64,000 bases of DNA from Pseudomonas putida (GTDB taxonomy: Bacteria > Pseudomonadota > Gammaproteobacteria > Pseudomonadales > Pseudomonadaceae). The notes beneath the pieces are model-generated. The model saw only the letters and a program-made list of their open reading frames with translations. It was not told the DNA's origin and searched no databases. The stretch spans positions 1 to 64,000 of the forward strand of contig NZ_JANHLE010000027.1 of assembly GCF_028682475.1 (NCBI RefSeq), given 5' to 3'. A program made the translations under genes and the position numbers. Shown one piece after another: positions 35,845-43,818 of the stretch. How positions within the stretch are numbered: position 1 is the stretch's first letter; every line of letters starts with the position of its first letter.

Positions 35845-36699
35845 TTAGCTCACAGCGGGCAGCGTATCCACAGCGAGGGCATCAGGCAAACGAATCTCAA
35901 CCGCGACCGGAAGATGATCGGAAATAGGCTGGGCCAGCACCTCGACCCGTTCCAGGGTCAGGCTCGGGCTGAGCAGAATATGATCAAGGCAGCGCTGCGG
36001 GCGCCAACTGGGGAAGGTGGCTTGCACCTGAGGCGCAATCAGACCCAGATCGCGCAGGGGCGAGTGTTCAAGCAGGTCATTGGCGTGGGTGTTCATGTCG
36101 CCCATCAACACCTGATGGCGGTAACCGCCAATCAGTTCGCGGATGTAGGCCAGCTGCAGGGCACGGGTCTTGGAGCCCAGTGCCAGGTGCATCATGACCA
36201 CCACCAGCGCATCTTCGCCCTCGCCAAAGCGCACCAGGATCGCGCCACGTCCGGCCGGGCCGGGCAGGGGGTGATCTTCAAGCAGTTGCGGCTTGAGGCG
36301 GCTGAGCACGCCGTTGCTGTGTTGGGCAAAACGCCCGAGGTTGCGGTTGAGCTGCTGGTACCAGTAAGGAAAGGCACCGAGCTGGGCCAGGTGTTCGACC
36401 TGATTGACGTAGCCGGAGCGCAGGCTGCCACCATCGGCCTCCTGCAGGGCCACCAGGTCGAAGTCGCCCAGCAGCTCTCCGATCTTCTGCAGGTTGCCGG
36501 CACGCCCGGGGTGCGGCAGCAGGTGCTGCCAGCTCTTGGTCAGGTAATGCCGGTAACGCTCGGTGCTGATGCCCACCTGGATATTGAAACTGAGCAGGCG
36601 CAGCCGGCCATCCTCTGGCAGGCCGTTAGCCTGCAGGTGATGTTCGTTGACCTGCGGATCGCGCAGGCCAACGCCTCGCTCAGCTCTCCAGCGGCGCAT
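35845..36699 (-). CDS. Endonuclease/exonuclease/phosphatase family protein
   Basis: A 284-aa protein of the EEP superfamily with its metal-site motifs in order: LSFNIQVG (about 35), VALQEADGG (about 84), MGDMNTHAND (about 199) and the terminal SDHLPV (about 262). It has no signal peptide, so it is probably cytosolic. The substrate (DNA, RNA or phosphoester) is unknown. It lies between dsbA (12 bp) and dgcP (28 bp) on the same strand, so it is very likely part of that operon. Confidence 0.86.
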   Translation of the reverse strand: MRRWRAERGVGLRDPQVNEHHLQANGLPEDGRLRLLSFNIQVGISTERYRHYLTKSWQHLLPHPGRAGNLQKIGELLGDFDLVALQEADGGSLRSGYVNQVEHLAQLGAFPYWYQQLNRNLGRFAQHSNGVLSRLKPQLLEDHPLPGPAGRGAILVRFGEGEDALVVVMMHLALGSKTRALQLAYIRELIGGYRHQVLMGDMNTHANDLLEHSPLRDLGLIAPQVQATFPSWRPQRCLDHILLSPSLTLERVEVLAQPISDHLPVAVEIRLPDALAVDTLPAVS

Positions 36700-36711
36700 G
36701 GTGGTCGCCGC

Positions 36712-37350
36712 TTACTTGGCGGCGCGCTCCTTGGCGATCAGGAAGTCGGCGACGTTCAGGACGCCTTGAGGACCTTGAGAACCTTGAGCACTGCCGAGGT
36801 CAAAGCGGTACTTGCCGTTGACAACCATGCTTGGCACGCCGGTGATTTCATACTTCTTGGCGAGTTCTTTGGCCTTCTGTACCTGACCTTTGATGGCGAA
36901 GGAGTTGAAGGTGGCCAGGAACTTGTCCTTGTCGACGCCTTGGGTCGTCAGGAACTCGGCCATTTCTTCAGGATCAGTCAGTTTTTTGCGTTGAACCTGA
37001 ATCGCATCGAAAACAGCAGCATGAACCTTGTGTTCCACGCCCATGGCTTCAAGGGTCAGGAACATCTGGCCATGGGCGTCCCATGGGCCGCCAAACATGG
37101 CGGGAATGCGCTTGAAGTTGACGTCGGCCGGCAGCTTCTCAGCCCAAGGATTAACCACTGGCTCGAAGCTGTAGCAGTGCGGGCAGCCGTACCAGAACAG
37201 CTCGACCACTTCGATCTTGCCTGGCACCGACACCGGTACCGCGTTGCTCAGCTGCACATACTCCTTGCCCTCTACCGGCTCCGCAGCCTGGGCAGTCATA
37301 CCGAATACACTGGCGGCGACCAGCGTGGCGCTGAGAATCAAATTACGCAT
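36712..37350 (-). CDS. dsbA: Thiol:disulfide interchange protein DsbA
   Basis: A 212-aa periplasmic thioredoxin-fold oxidase. It has a signal peptide (cleaved near AQA, residues 20-22), the active site CPHC in WYGCPHCYSFEP and the cis-proline in GVPSMVVNGKY. It introduces disulfides into exported proteins. It heads the dsbA-EEP-dgcP operon. Length is that of the family. A terminator lies upstream between it and the cytochrome c4 gene. Confidence 0.94.
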   Translation of the reverse strand: MRNLILSATLVAASVFGMTAQAAEPVEGKEYVQLSNAVPVSVPGKIEVVELFWYGCPHCYSFEPVVNPWAEKLPADVNFKRIPAMFGGPWDAHGQMFLTLEAMGVEHKVHAAVFDAIQVQRKKLTDPEEMAEFLTTQGVDKDKFLATFNSFAIKGQVQKAKELAKKYEITGVPSMVVNGKYRFDLGSAQGSQGPQGVLNVADFLIAKERAAK

Positions 37351-37448
37351 GCTTCACTCCTGAGCAATCTATTTGGTCGCCTCGACGCGACCTGCCGTAA
37401 GACAGGTCGAAGCGGGCCCGAGTTCGTTAGTGTAACGGCAGCGGGCAC

Positions 37449-37476
37449 AAAAAAGGGCGGCCTAAGCCACCCTTTT
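37449..37476 (-). terminator. Rho-independent terminator after cytochrome c4
   Basis: On the minus strand AAGGGTGGC pairs with GCCGCCCTT (one T-G wobble) around TTAG and runs into a U tract, about 40 bp after the cytochrome c4 stop. Confidence 0.85.
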
Positions 37477-37517
37477 CATCTTTACGCCGCAGTATTAACC
37501 CAGCGTTAAAGCGCGGA

Positions 37518-38135
37518 TCAGTGCAGACCCTGGATGTAGCTGGACAGTGCTTCGATGTCCTTGTTGCTGAGCTTGGCCGCGATGGTGCGCATGGTGGTGG
37601 CGTCGCCATCGTTGGTGCGGTTGCCTTCGCGGAAGTCGGTCAGTTGCTTGGCCACGTACTGCGAATGCTGGCCACCCAGGTGCGGGAAGCCAGCCAGAGC
37701 CAGACCTGCGCCGTTCGGCGAGTGGCAGCCGGTGCAGGCCGGCAGGCCTTTCTCGACGTCACCACCGTTGAACAGGGCACGACCGCGTTCGACCAGCTTC
37801 GGATCAGCTGCACCGACGCTGCCCTTCTGGCTGGAGAAGTAGGCGGCGATGTCGGCCATGTCCTGGTCGTTGAAGTTGGCGAGCATGCCGGTCATTTCCA
37901 GCACGGTGCGCTTGCCCGACTTGATGTCGTGCAATTGTTTTTCCAGGTACTTCTCACCCTGGCCTGCAAGTTTCGGGAAGTTCGGCGCCAGGCTGTTGCC
38001 GTCCGGATTGTGACATGCGCCACATACAGCAGTTTTGGCCTGACCAGCAGCGGCATCCCCTTTGATAGGCTCTGCGGCATTGGCTGCACCGGTGACGCCC
38101 AAGGTCAACAGCAGACTCACGAGTAGTTTGTTCAT
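37518..38135 (-). CDS. cc4: Cytochrome c4 (dihaem)
   Basis: A 205-aa periplasmic cytochrome with a signal peptide (cleaved near NAA/AEP, residue 20) and two haem c sites, CGACH and CTGCH, about 100 residues apart. Each is followed by its own class I cytochrome domain with a distal methionine. It passes electrons to terminal oxidases, so the caa3 and cbb3 oxidases are candidate partners. The smaller cytochrome c5 gene lies just upstream on the same strand with a 33-bp gap, suggesting co-transcription. Confidence 0.92.
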   Translation of the reverse strand: MNKLLVSLLLTLGVTGAANAAEPIKGDAAAGQAKTAVCGACHNPDGNSLAPNFPKLAGQGEKYLEKQLHDIKSGKRTVLEMTGMLANFNDQDMADIAAYFSSQKGSVGAADPKLVERGRALFNGGDVEKGLPACTGCHSPNGAGLALAGFPHLGGQHSQYVAKQLTDFREGNRTNDGDATTMRTIAAKLSNKDIEALSSYIQGLH

Positions 38136-38168
38136 CAGCTAATCCAACTACGGCTAAGGGTGAAAGAG

Positions 38169-38471
38169 TTATGTATCGGGACTCCGGCTCATCCACTGGA
38201 TGATCGCCTGGTAGTCCTCGGCACTGCAGTCCATGCACAATCCACGCGGCGGCATAGCCTTGAAACCCTGTGTGACATGCTTCACCAGCGTCTCCATCCC
38301 CTGCGCCAGCCGTGGCTCCCATGCTGCCCGGTCACCCGGTTGCGGTGCCTGCGGTAGCTGTCCGGCATGGCAAGCGGCACATGCTCGCTTGTACACTGCC
38401 TGGGGATCCTGTGTAGCCTGAGCGCTGAACAACGGTATCAAGACACCTGCAGCAAGCAGCCATTTCGTCAT
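38169..38471 (-). CDS. Cytochrome c5-type monohaem cytochrome
   Basis: A 100-aa periplasmic cytochrome with a signal peptide (cleaved near AQA, residues 17-19) and one haem site, CAACH, followed by GFKAMPPRGLCMDCSAEDYQAII. The MPPRG segment with the axial methionine and the extra CxxC (CMDC) pair are typical of cytochrome c5. It should carry electrons in the periplasm. It is first in the likely c5-c4 operon. Confidence 0.88.
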   Translation of the reverse strand: MTKWLLAAGVLIPLFSAQATQDPQAVYKRACAACHAGQLPQAPQPGDRAAWEPRLAQGMETLVKHVTQGFKAMPPRGLCMDCSAEDYQAIIQWMSRSPDT

Positions 38472-38663
38472 ACGAACGACCTTTCAGGGTTGGGGGTTGC
38501 ACTGCGTTCTACCGCGCAAGCTTGAATCAACCGCCCCCGTGCACATCCTCCTACGCCGGGATAATGCGCACACAAAAACTGGGGCATTATATACTCCCGT
38601 TACTGAAACGGAAACGACACCGCTTGCCGAGACCCCCTCGCGCAACGCCCAACCGGATAAACC

Positions 38664-39296
38664 ATGCAAGTCAAAAACCCCATCCTCGGTCTCTGCCAAC
38701 AGGCCAAATTCGCCCTCAGCGCTGCCAAGGTCGACCAGTGCCCGGACGACCAGGGCTATGAAGTGGCCTTTGCCGGCCGCTCCAACGCCGGCAAGTCCAG
38801 CGCACTCAATACCCTGACCCACGCTAGCCTGGCACGCACCTCGAAAACCCCGGGGCGCACCCAGCTGCTGAATTTCTTCAGTCTGGACGATGAACGGCGT
38901 TTGGTCGACTTGCCGGGCTACGGTTATGCAAAAGTGCCGATTCCGCTCAAGCAGCACTGGCAGAAGCACCTGGAGGCCTACCTGGGCAGCCGCGAGTGCC
39001 TCAAGGGCCTGATCCTGATGATGGACGTGCGCCACCCGATGACGGACTTCGACAAGATGATGCTCGACTGGTCCCAGGCGGCCGGCATGCCGATGCACAT
39101 CCTGCTGACCAAGGCCGACAAACTGACCTTCGGTGCCGCCAAGAACACCCTGCTCAAAGTGCAGGCGGAAATCCGCAAGGGTTGGGGCGATGCGGTGACC
39201 ATCCAGCTGTTCTCGGCGCCCAAGCGCCAGGGCCTGGAAGAAGCCTACGGGGTCTTGGCAAACTGGATGGAACTGGCGGACAAGCCCGCAGAATAA
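38664..39296 (+). CDS. engB: Ribosome biogenesis GTPase EngB (YihA/YsxC)
   Basis: A 210-aa Era/Obg-like GTPase needed for large-subunit assembly. Motifs are G1 GRSNAGKSS (about 38), G3 DLPGYGYAKV, G4 TKADKL and a G5-like SAPKRQGL. The ATG at 38664 is the usual family start. It is divergent from the cytochrome c5 gene and faces the ErsA-type sRNA and polA, the same neighbourhood as yihA-polA in enterobacteria. Confidence 0.93.
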   Translation: MQVKNPILGLCQQAKFALSAAKVDQCPDDQGYEVAFAGRSNAGKSSALNTLTHASLARTSKTPGRTQLLNFFSLDDERRLVDLPGYGYAKVPIPLKQHWQKHLEAYLGSRECLKGLILMMDVRHPMTDFDKMMLDWSQAAGMPMHILLTKADKLTFGAAKNTLLKVQAEIRKGWGDAVTIQLFSAPKRQGLEEAYGVLANWMELADKPAE

Positions 39297-39300
39297 GGGC

Positions 39301-39319
39301 TGCCCGGCAAACGCCGGGC
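39301..39319 (-). terminator. Second hairpin downstream of the ErsA-type sRNA
   Basis: TGCCCGGC and GCCGGGCA form an 8-bp stem with an AAAC loop, 5 bp after the engB stop. On the minus strand it directly follows the sRNA U tract and could be a back-up terminator. Confidence 0.5.
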
Positions 39320-39451
39320 AAAAAAAACCCCGGACTTCGTATGGGGAGGGGGAAGTTCGGGGTTCAAGCTCCGGACCGCTAGGGCGGGGTCCAGATATCT
39401 GCCAACACTTAACACAACATAGGAGCATCGAAAGGCTTCACCAGCCATTCA
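39320..39451 (-). ncRNA. ersA: ErsA-type small regulatory RNA
   Basis: On the minus strand between polA and engB a rho-independent terminator is formed by CCCCGAACTTC and GAAGTCCGGGG (39352-39362 and 39328-39338), followed by eight U residues (39320-39327). The loop carries the C-rich stretch CCCCTCCCCATAC, typical of the ErsA seed region. The gene position (polA - sRNA - engB) is that of P. aeruginosa ErsA and of enterobacterial Spot 42. The predicted start from the sigma-22 promoter gives about 132 nt, close to the ErsA length I recall. ErsA acts with Hfq on targets such as algC. The 5' end is estimated. Confidence 0.85.
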
Positions 39452-39456
39452 GTTAC

Positions 39457-39484
39457 TCTGAGTCGTGGTTCACCGGTTTAGTTC
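39457..39484 (-). promoter_or_regulatory. Sigma-22 (AlgU)-type promoter of the sRNA
   Basis: On the minus strand GAACTA (39479-39484) and TCAGA (39457-39461) are separated by 17 bases, close to the AlgU pattern GAACTT-N16/17-TCTGA. It predicts a start near 39450. ErsA of P. aeruginosa is AlgU-dependent, which supports the reading. Confidence 0.65.
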
Positions 39485-39546
39485 CGCAGGTTTAGAAACT
39501 ATTTGCGATAGGGCAGCAATTTTTTACTACCGACGCCCTGCAGCGA

Positions 39547-39575
39547 CAAAAAGCCGCGACGATATGCCGCAGCTT
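39547..39575 (-). terminator. Rho-independent terminator of polA
   Basis: On the minus strand AAGCTGCG pairs with CGCGGCTT (one wobble) and runs into a U tract, about 22 bp after the polA stop. It separates polA from the sRNA promoter. Confidence 0.65.
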
Positions 39576-39597
39576 TTCCCCGCATTTAACCGCATTT

Positions 39598-42360
39598 TTA
39601 ATGCGCTTCGTCCCAGTTTGCCCCCACACCGACCTCAACCAGCAGCGGAACATCGAGTGCTGCGGCATTGCTCATGTGCGGACGAATCTGTTCACGCACC
39701 TGCTCAACCAGGTCCTCGCGTACCTCCAGCACCAGTTCGTCGTGTACCTGCAGGATCACCCGGGCGTCCAGCCCCGAGTCGGCCAACCAGTTATCCACAG
39801 CCACCATGGCGCGTTTGATGATGTCCGCCGCGGTGCCTTGCATCGGCGCGTTGATCGCCGTGCGTTCAGCACCTTTGCGCAGGGCCGGGTTCTTGGCGTT
39901 GATCTCTGGCAGGTACAGGCGACGGCCGAACAGGGTTTCGACGAAACCTTGCTCGGCGGCTTGCGCGCGGGTGCGCTCCATGTACGCCAATACCCCGGGG
40001 TAACGTGCGAAATAGCGATCGATGTAGGCCTGCGACTGCTTGCGGTCGACGCCAATCTGCTTGGCCAGACCAAAGGCGCTCATGCCGTAGATCAGGCCGA
40101 AGTTGATCGCCTTGGCACTGCGCCGCTGGTCGGTGGTGACATCGCCCAGATCGACGCCGAACACCTCGGCCGCCGTGGCCCGGTGCACGTCCAGGTCATT
40201 ACGGAAGGCGTGCAGCAGACCCTCGTCTTTGGCCAGGTGGGCCATGATCCGCAGTTCGATCTGCGAATAGTCGGCCGCCAACAGCTTGTAGCCAGGCGCA
40301 GCGATGAACGCCTGGCGGATCCGCCGGCCTTCGGCGGTGCGGATTGGAATGTTCTGCAGGTTCGGGTCACTGGACGACAAACGCCCGGTAGCCGCCACGG
40401 CCTGCTGGTAAGAGGTGTGAATCCGCCCGGTGCGCGGGTTGATCTGCTCCGGCAAACGGTCGGTGTAGGTGCTCTTGAGCTTGCTCAGGGAGCGGTACTG
40501 CATCAGCACCTTGGGCAGCGGGAAGTCCATCTCGGCAAGTTCCGCCAGCACCGCTTCGGCCGTTGAAGCCTGGCCCTTGGCCGTCTTGTTGAGCACCGGC
40601 ATGCCGAGCTTCTCGTAGAGAATCACCCCCAGTTGCTTGGGCGAGCCGAGGTTGAATTCCTCACCGGCGATCTCGAAGGCTTCGCGCTCCAGCTGCACCA
40701 GCTTCTCGCCCAGCTCGACACTCTGGATACCCAGCAGGCCAGCATCGACCAGCGCACCCTGGCGCTCGATCTTCGCCAGTACCGGCACCAGCGGCATCTC
40801 GATATCGTTCAGCACTGGCAACACACTCGGGGTCTTGGCCAGTTTCTGTTGCAACGCCTGGTGCAGGCGCAGGGTCACGTCGGCGTCTTCAGCGGCGTAG
40901 GGGCCGGCCTGTTCCAGGCTGATCTGATCGAATGTCAGCTGCTTGGCGCCTTTGCCGGCGATGTCGGTGAAACCGATGGTGGTGTGGTTCAGGTACTTGA
41001 GCGCCAGGCTGTCCATGTCGTGACGGGTGGCCGTCGAGTCGAGCACATAGGACTCAAGCATGGTGTCGTAGGCCACGCCCTGCATCAGGATGCCGTTGGC
41101 GATATCGCCGCCGATGGCGCAGTTGGCGAGGATATTCATGTCGTACTTGGCGTTTTGCCCGACCTTGAGCTTTTTCGGGTCTTCGAGCAGCGGCTTGAGC
41201 GCCAGCAGCACGGTGTCGCGGTCCAGTTGCTCGGGCACGCCCATGTAACTGTGGGTCAACGGCACATAAGCGGCTTCATGGGCCTGCACGGCAAACGACA
41301 GGCCAACCAGCTGGGCTTGCTGGGCATCCAGGCCGGTGGTCTCGGTATCGAAGGCGAACAGCGGCGCGTTGCGCAGCTTTTCCAGCCAGGCATCGAAACG
41401 CGCCTGGTCGAGGATGGTTTCGTACTTGGCCTCGACCACTACCTCAGGTTCGTCGGCGACGATTTCCTGACCGGCCCGCTTGGCGTCGCGTTGCACCTCG
41501 TCGATCCAGCTCTTGAATTCCATCTCGGTGTACAGCTCAAGCAGCGCTTCACGGTCCGGCTCGCCGCAGACCAGCGCATCGACCTCGACCTCCAGCGGTA
41601 CATCGATCTTGATGGTCGCCAGTTCATAGGAGAGGAAGGCCGCATCGCGGTGTTCTTCAAGCTTGGCAGGCAAGGTCTTGGCGCCACGAATGGCGAGGCC
41701 CGGCACCTTGTCGAGATTCTCGTACAGCTCGCGCAAGCCGCCACCAATACCGGTCAGCAGGCCCACGGCAGTTTTTTCACCGACGCCAGGCACACCCGGG
41801 ATGTTGTCGACCTTGTCGCCCATCAGCGCAAGAAAATCGATGATGTGCTCAGGACCGACGCCGAATTTCTCGTGCACGCCAGGCACATCGAGGACCGTAC
41901 CGGTCATGGTGTTGACCAGCGTAATGTGGCCGTCGACCAACTGCGCCATGTCCTTGTCGCCAGTGGAGATGATCACCGGACGGCCGGCGGCGGCGCTGCT
42001 GCGCGCCAGGGTGCCGATCACGTCGTCGGCTTCGACGCCTTCAACACACAGCAGGGGATAGCCCAGGGCGCGGACGCTGGCATGCAGCGGCTCGATCTGT
42101 ACGCGCAGATCGTCCGGCATGCTTGGGCGGTTGGCCTTGTACTCGGCGAACATTTCGTCGCGAAAGGTCCCGCCCTTGGCGTCAAAGACCACCGCGAACA
42201 GGCTGTCCGGGTATTGCCGGCGCAGGCTCTTGAGCATGTTCAGCACGCCTTTGACCGCACCGGTCGGCAGGCCCTTGGAGGTGGTCAGCGGCGGCAGCGC
42301 GTGAAAGGCGCGGTAGAGGTATGAGGAACCGTCCACCAGGACGAGGGGAGCTTGGCTCAT
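39598..42360 (-). CDS. polA: DNA polymerase I
   Basis: A 920-aa polymerase with all three activities. The 5'-3' exonuclease domain (1-290) has DSKGGTFR-like DAKGGTFRDE, EADDVIGTLA and GDKDMAQLV. The 3'-5' exonuclease domain (about 310-520) keeps the catalytic FDTETTGLD. The polymerase domain follows, with DYSQIELRIMAHLA (motif A), RRSAKAINFGLIYGMS (motif B) and QVHDELVLE (motif C). It processes Okazaki fragments and repairs DNA. The start at 42360 (MSQAPLVLVDGS) is the family start; a four-residue longer frame exists. It is followed by its own terminator and the sRNA gene. Confidence 0.95.
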   Translation of the reverse strand: MSQAPLVLVDGSSYLYRAFHALPPLTTSKGLPTGAVKGVLNMLKSLRRQYPDSLFAVVFDAKGGTFRDEMFAEYKANRPSMPDDLRVQIEPLHASVRALGYPLLCVEGVEADDVIGTLARSSAAAGRPVIISTGDKDMAQLVDGHITLVNTMTGTVLDVPGVHEKFGVGPEHIIDFLALMGDKVDNIPGVPGVGEKTAVGLLTGIGGGLRELYENLDKVPGLAIRGAKTLPAKLEEHRDAAFLSYELATIKIDVPLEVEVDALVCGEPDREALLELYTEMEFKSWIDEVQRDAKRAGQEIVADEPEVVVEAKYETILDQARFDAWLEKLRNAPLFAFDTETTGLDAQQAQLVGLSFAVQAHEAAYVPLTHSYMGVPEQLDRDTVLLALKPLLEDPKKLKVGQNAKYDMNILANCAIGGDIANGILMQGVAYDTMLESYVLDSTATRHDMDSLALKYLNHTTIGFTDIAGKGAKQLTFDQISLEQAGPYAAEDADVTLRLHQALQQKLAKTPSVLPVLNDIEMPLVPVLAKIERQGALVDAGLLGIQSVELGEKLVQLEREAFEIAGEEFNLGSPKQLGVILYEKLGMPVLNKTAKGQASTAEAVLAELAEMDFPLPKVLMQYRSLSKLKSTYTDRLPEQINPRTGRIHTSYQQAVAATGRLSSSDPNLQNIPIRTAEGRRIRQAFIAAPGYKLLAADYSQIELRIMAHLAKDEGLLHAFRNDLDVHRATAAEVFGVDLGDVTTDQRRSAKAINFGLIYGMSAFGLAKQIGVDRKQSQAYIDRYFARYPGVLAYMERTRAQAAEQGFVETLFGRRLYLPEINAKNPALRKGAERTAINAPMQGTAADIIKRAMVAVDNWLADSGLDARVILQVHDELVLEVREDLVEQVREQIRPHMSNAAALDVPLLVEVGVGANWDEAH

Positions 42361-42434
42361 GAGCAGAATCAACCTTTTCGGCGGGCCCGGCGCTAGAATG
42401 TCCGGAACATTGACGACAAAGGGACAAGGTTATC

Positions 42435-42722
42435 ATGCGTACACTAAATCGCCTGTTGCTGCTCAGTCTGTTGGCAGTCACTCCGGTCGTCACCCTGGCC
42501 GCGGAAGACGCGCCCTCGGCTGATCCGGAAGTAACCATTCGCACGGAAGGCGACAAAACCATCCAGGAATACCGGCAAAATGGTTTCCTGTATGCAATCA
42601 AGGTCACCCCGAAAGGCGGAAAACCTTATTTCCTGGTACGCGCTGATGGCTCGGAAGGCAATTTCATTCGCTCCGACTATCCGGACATGCTGATCCCGTC
42701 GTGGAAAATCTTCGAGTGGTAA
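42435..42722 (+). CDS. DUF2782 small secreted protein
   Basis: A 95-aa protein with a signal peptide (cleaved near LAA, residues 21-23). Its mature part reads EVTIRTEGDKTIQEYRQNG, then YAIKVTPKGGKPYFLV and ends in MLIPSWKIFEW, the DUF2782 pattern. It is divergent from polA and in front of thrB, a conserved position in Pseudomonas. It is probably periplasmic; function is unknown. Confidence 0.87.
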   Translation: MRTLNRLLLLSLLAVTPVVTLAAEDAPSADPEVTIRTEGDKTIQEYRQNGFLYAIKVTPKGGKPYFLVRADGSEGNFIRSDYPDMLIPSWKIFEW

Positions 42723-42744
42723 GGCGTACCCTTTACATCAACCT

Positions 42745-42766
42745 GGCACTTCCCTGCAGAAGTGCC
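42745..42766 (+). terminator. Hairpin between the DUF2782 gene and thrB
   Basis: GGCACTTC and GAAGTGCC form an 8-bp stem with a CCTGCA loop. A short T run follows only 10 bases later, directly before thrB. It may partly terminate or attenuate transcription into thrB. Confidence 0.45.
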
Positions 42767-42786
42767 CGTATGGGCAATTTTTGATC

Positions 42787-43737
42787 ATGTCAGTCTTCAC
42801 CCCCCTGACCCGGCCTGAGCTGGAAACCTTTCTGGCGCCCTACGGCCTGGGCCGTCTGCGGGACTTCCAGGGCATTGCCGCCGGCACCGAGAACAGCAAC
42901 TTCTTTGTCAGTCTGGAACAGGGAGAGTACGTGCTGACGCTGGTCGAACGCGGGCCGATCCAGGACCTGCCATTCTTCATCGAGTTGCTCGATGTGCTGC
43001 ACGAAGCCGATCTGCCGGTGCCCTACGCCTTGCGTGGCAAGGACGGCGTGGCCCTGCGCGAGCTGGCCGGCAAACCGGCGCTGCTGCAGCCGCGCCTGCC
43101 CGGCAAGCACATCAAGGACGTCAACAACCAGCACTGCGTGCAGATCGGCGAGCTGCTCGGCCACCTGCACCTGGCCACCCGTGACAAGGTTCTGGAGCGC
43201 AAGACCGACCGCGGCCTGGACTGGATGCTGGAAACCGGCGCCGAGCTGATGCCGCGCCTGAACGCCGCGCAACGCCAGCTACTGCAGGCTTGCCTGGACG
43301 AGATCGCTGAACACCATGCGCAGATCATGGCGCTGCCACGCGCCAACCTGCATGCCGACCTGTTCCGCGACAACGTGCTGTTCGAAGGCACCCACCTGAC
43401 CGGTCTGATCGACTTCTACAACGCCTGCTCGGGGCCGATGCTGTATGACCTGGCGATCACCCTCAACGACTGGTGCTGTGACGATGTCGGGCAGATCAAT
43501 GGAGCGCGCGCGCGGGCCTTGTTGGGTGCCTATGCAGCGCTGCGGCCGTTCACTTCAGCTGAGGCGCAGCTGTGGCCGGTGATGTTGCGCATTGCTTGCG
43601 TGCGCTTCTGGCTGTCGCGCCTGATCGCCGCCGAGTCGTTTGCCGGGATGGACGTGCTGATTCACGATCCGGCCGATTTTGAAGTGCGCCTGGCGGCGCG
43701 TCAGCAGGTGGAGATTGCTTTGCCGTTTGCTTTGTAA
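42787..43737 (+). CDS. thrB: Homoserine kinase (ThrB, aminoglycoside phosphotransferase-like type)
   Basis: A 316-aa enzyme that phosphorylates homoserine in threonine synthesis. It belongs to the APH/choline-kinase fold used by Pseudomonas, not the GHMP fold of E. coli ThrB. The catalytic loop is NLHADLFRDNVLFEG and the metal-binding motif is LIDFYNACSGPMLYDLA. The frame can open at a TTG (42781); the ATG at 42787 (MSVFTPLTRPEL) is preferred. No good ribosome site is visible, which fits translational coupling or weak expression. Confidence 0.92.
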   Translation: MSVFTPLTRPELETFLAPYGLGRLRDFQGIAAGTENSNFFVSLEQGEYVLTLVERGPIQDLPFFIELLDVLHEADLPVPYALRGKDGVALRELAGKPALLQPRLPGKHIKDVNNQHCVQIGELLGHLHLATRDKVLERKTDRGLDWMLETGAELMPRLNAAQRQLLQACLDEIAEHHAQIMALPRANLHADLFRDNVLFEGTHLTGLIDFYNACSGPMLYDLAITLNDWCCDDVGQINGARARALLGAYAALRPFTSAEAQLWPVMLRIACVRFWLSRLIAAESFAGMDVLIHDPADFEVRLAARQQVEIALPFAL

Positions 43738-43750
43738 TTCTGGAAAAGCA

Positions 43751-43809
43751 TCGCCGGCAAAGCCGGCTCCCACACGGTGAGATCCTGTGGGAGCCGGCCT
43801 TGCCGGCGA
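43751..43809. repeat. REP pair (REPIN), CGCCGGCAAAGCCGGC type
   Basis: Inverted REP units at 43751-43773 and 43787-43809 with the same GCTCCCAC / GTGGGAGC ends as the other pairs but a different, still palindromic, core. It lies between the convergent thrB and znuA genes. Confidence 0.9.
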
Positions 43810-43818
43810 TTGCAGGCG

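Noticed and set aside
38484..39428. 314-aa open frame on the minus strand opposite engB
   Set aside because: It is a shadow of engB: engB has clear GTPase motifs and the opposite frame has none. It also runs through the sRNA terminator.
40633..42324. 563-aa open frame on the plus strand opposite polA
   Set aside because: It is a long antisense frame caused by high GC; polA has all catalytic motifs in the opposite strand.
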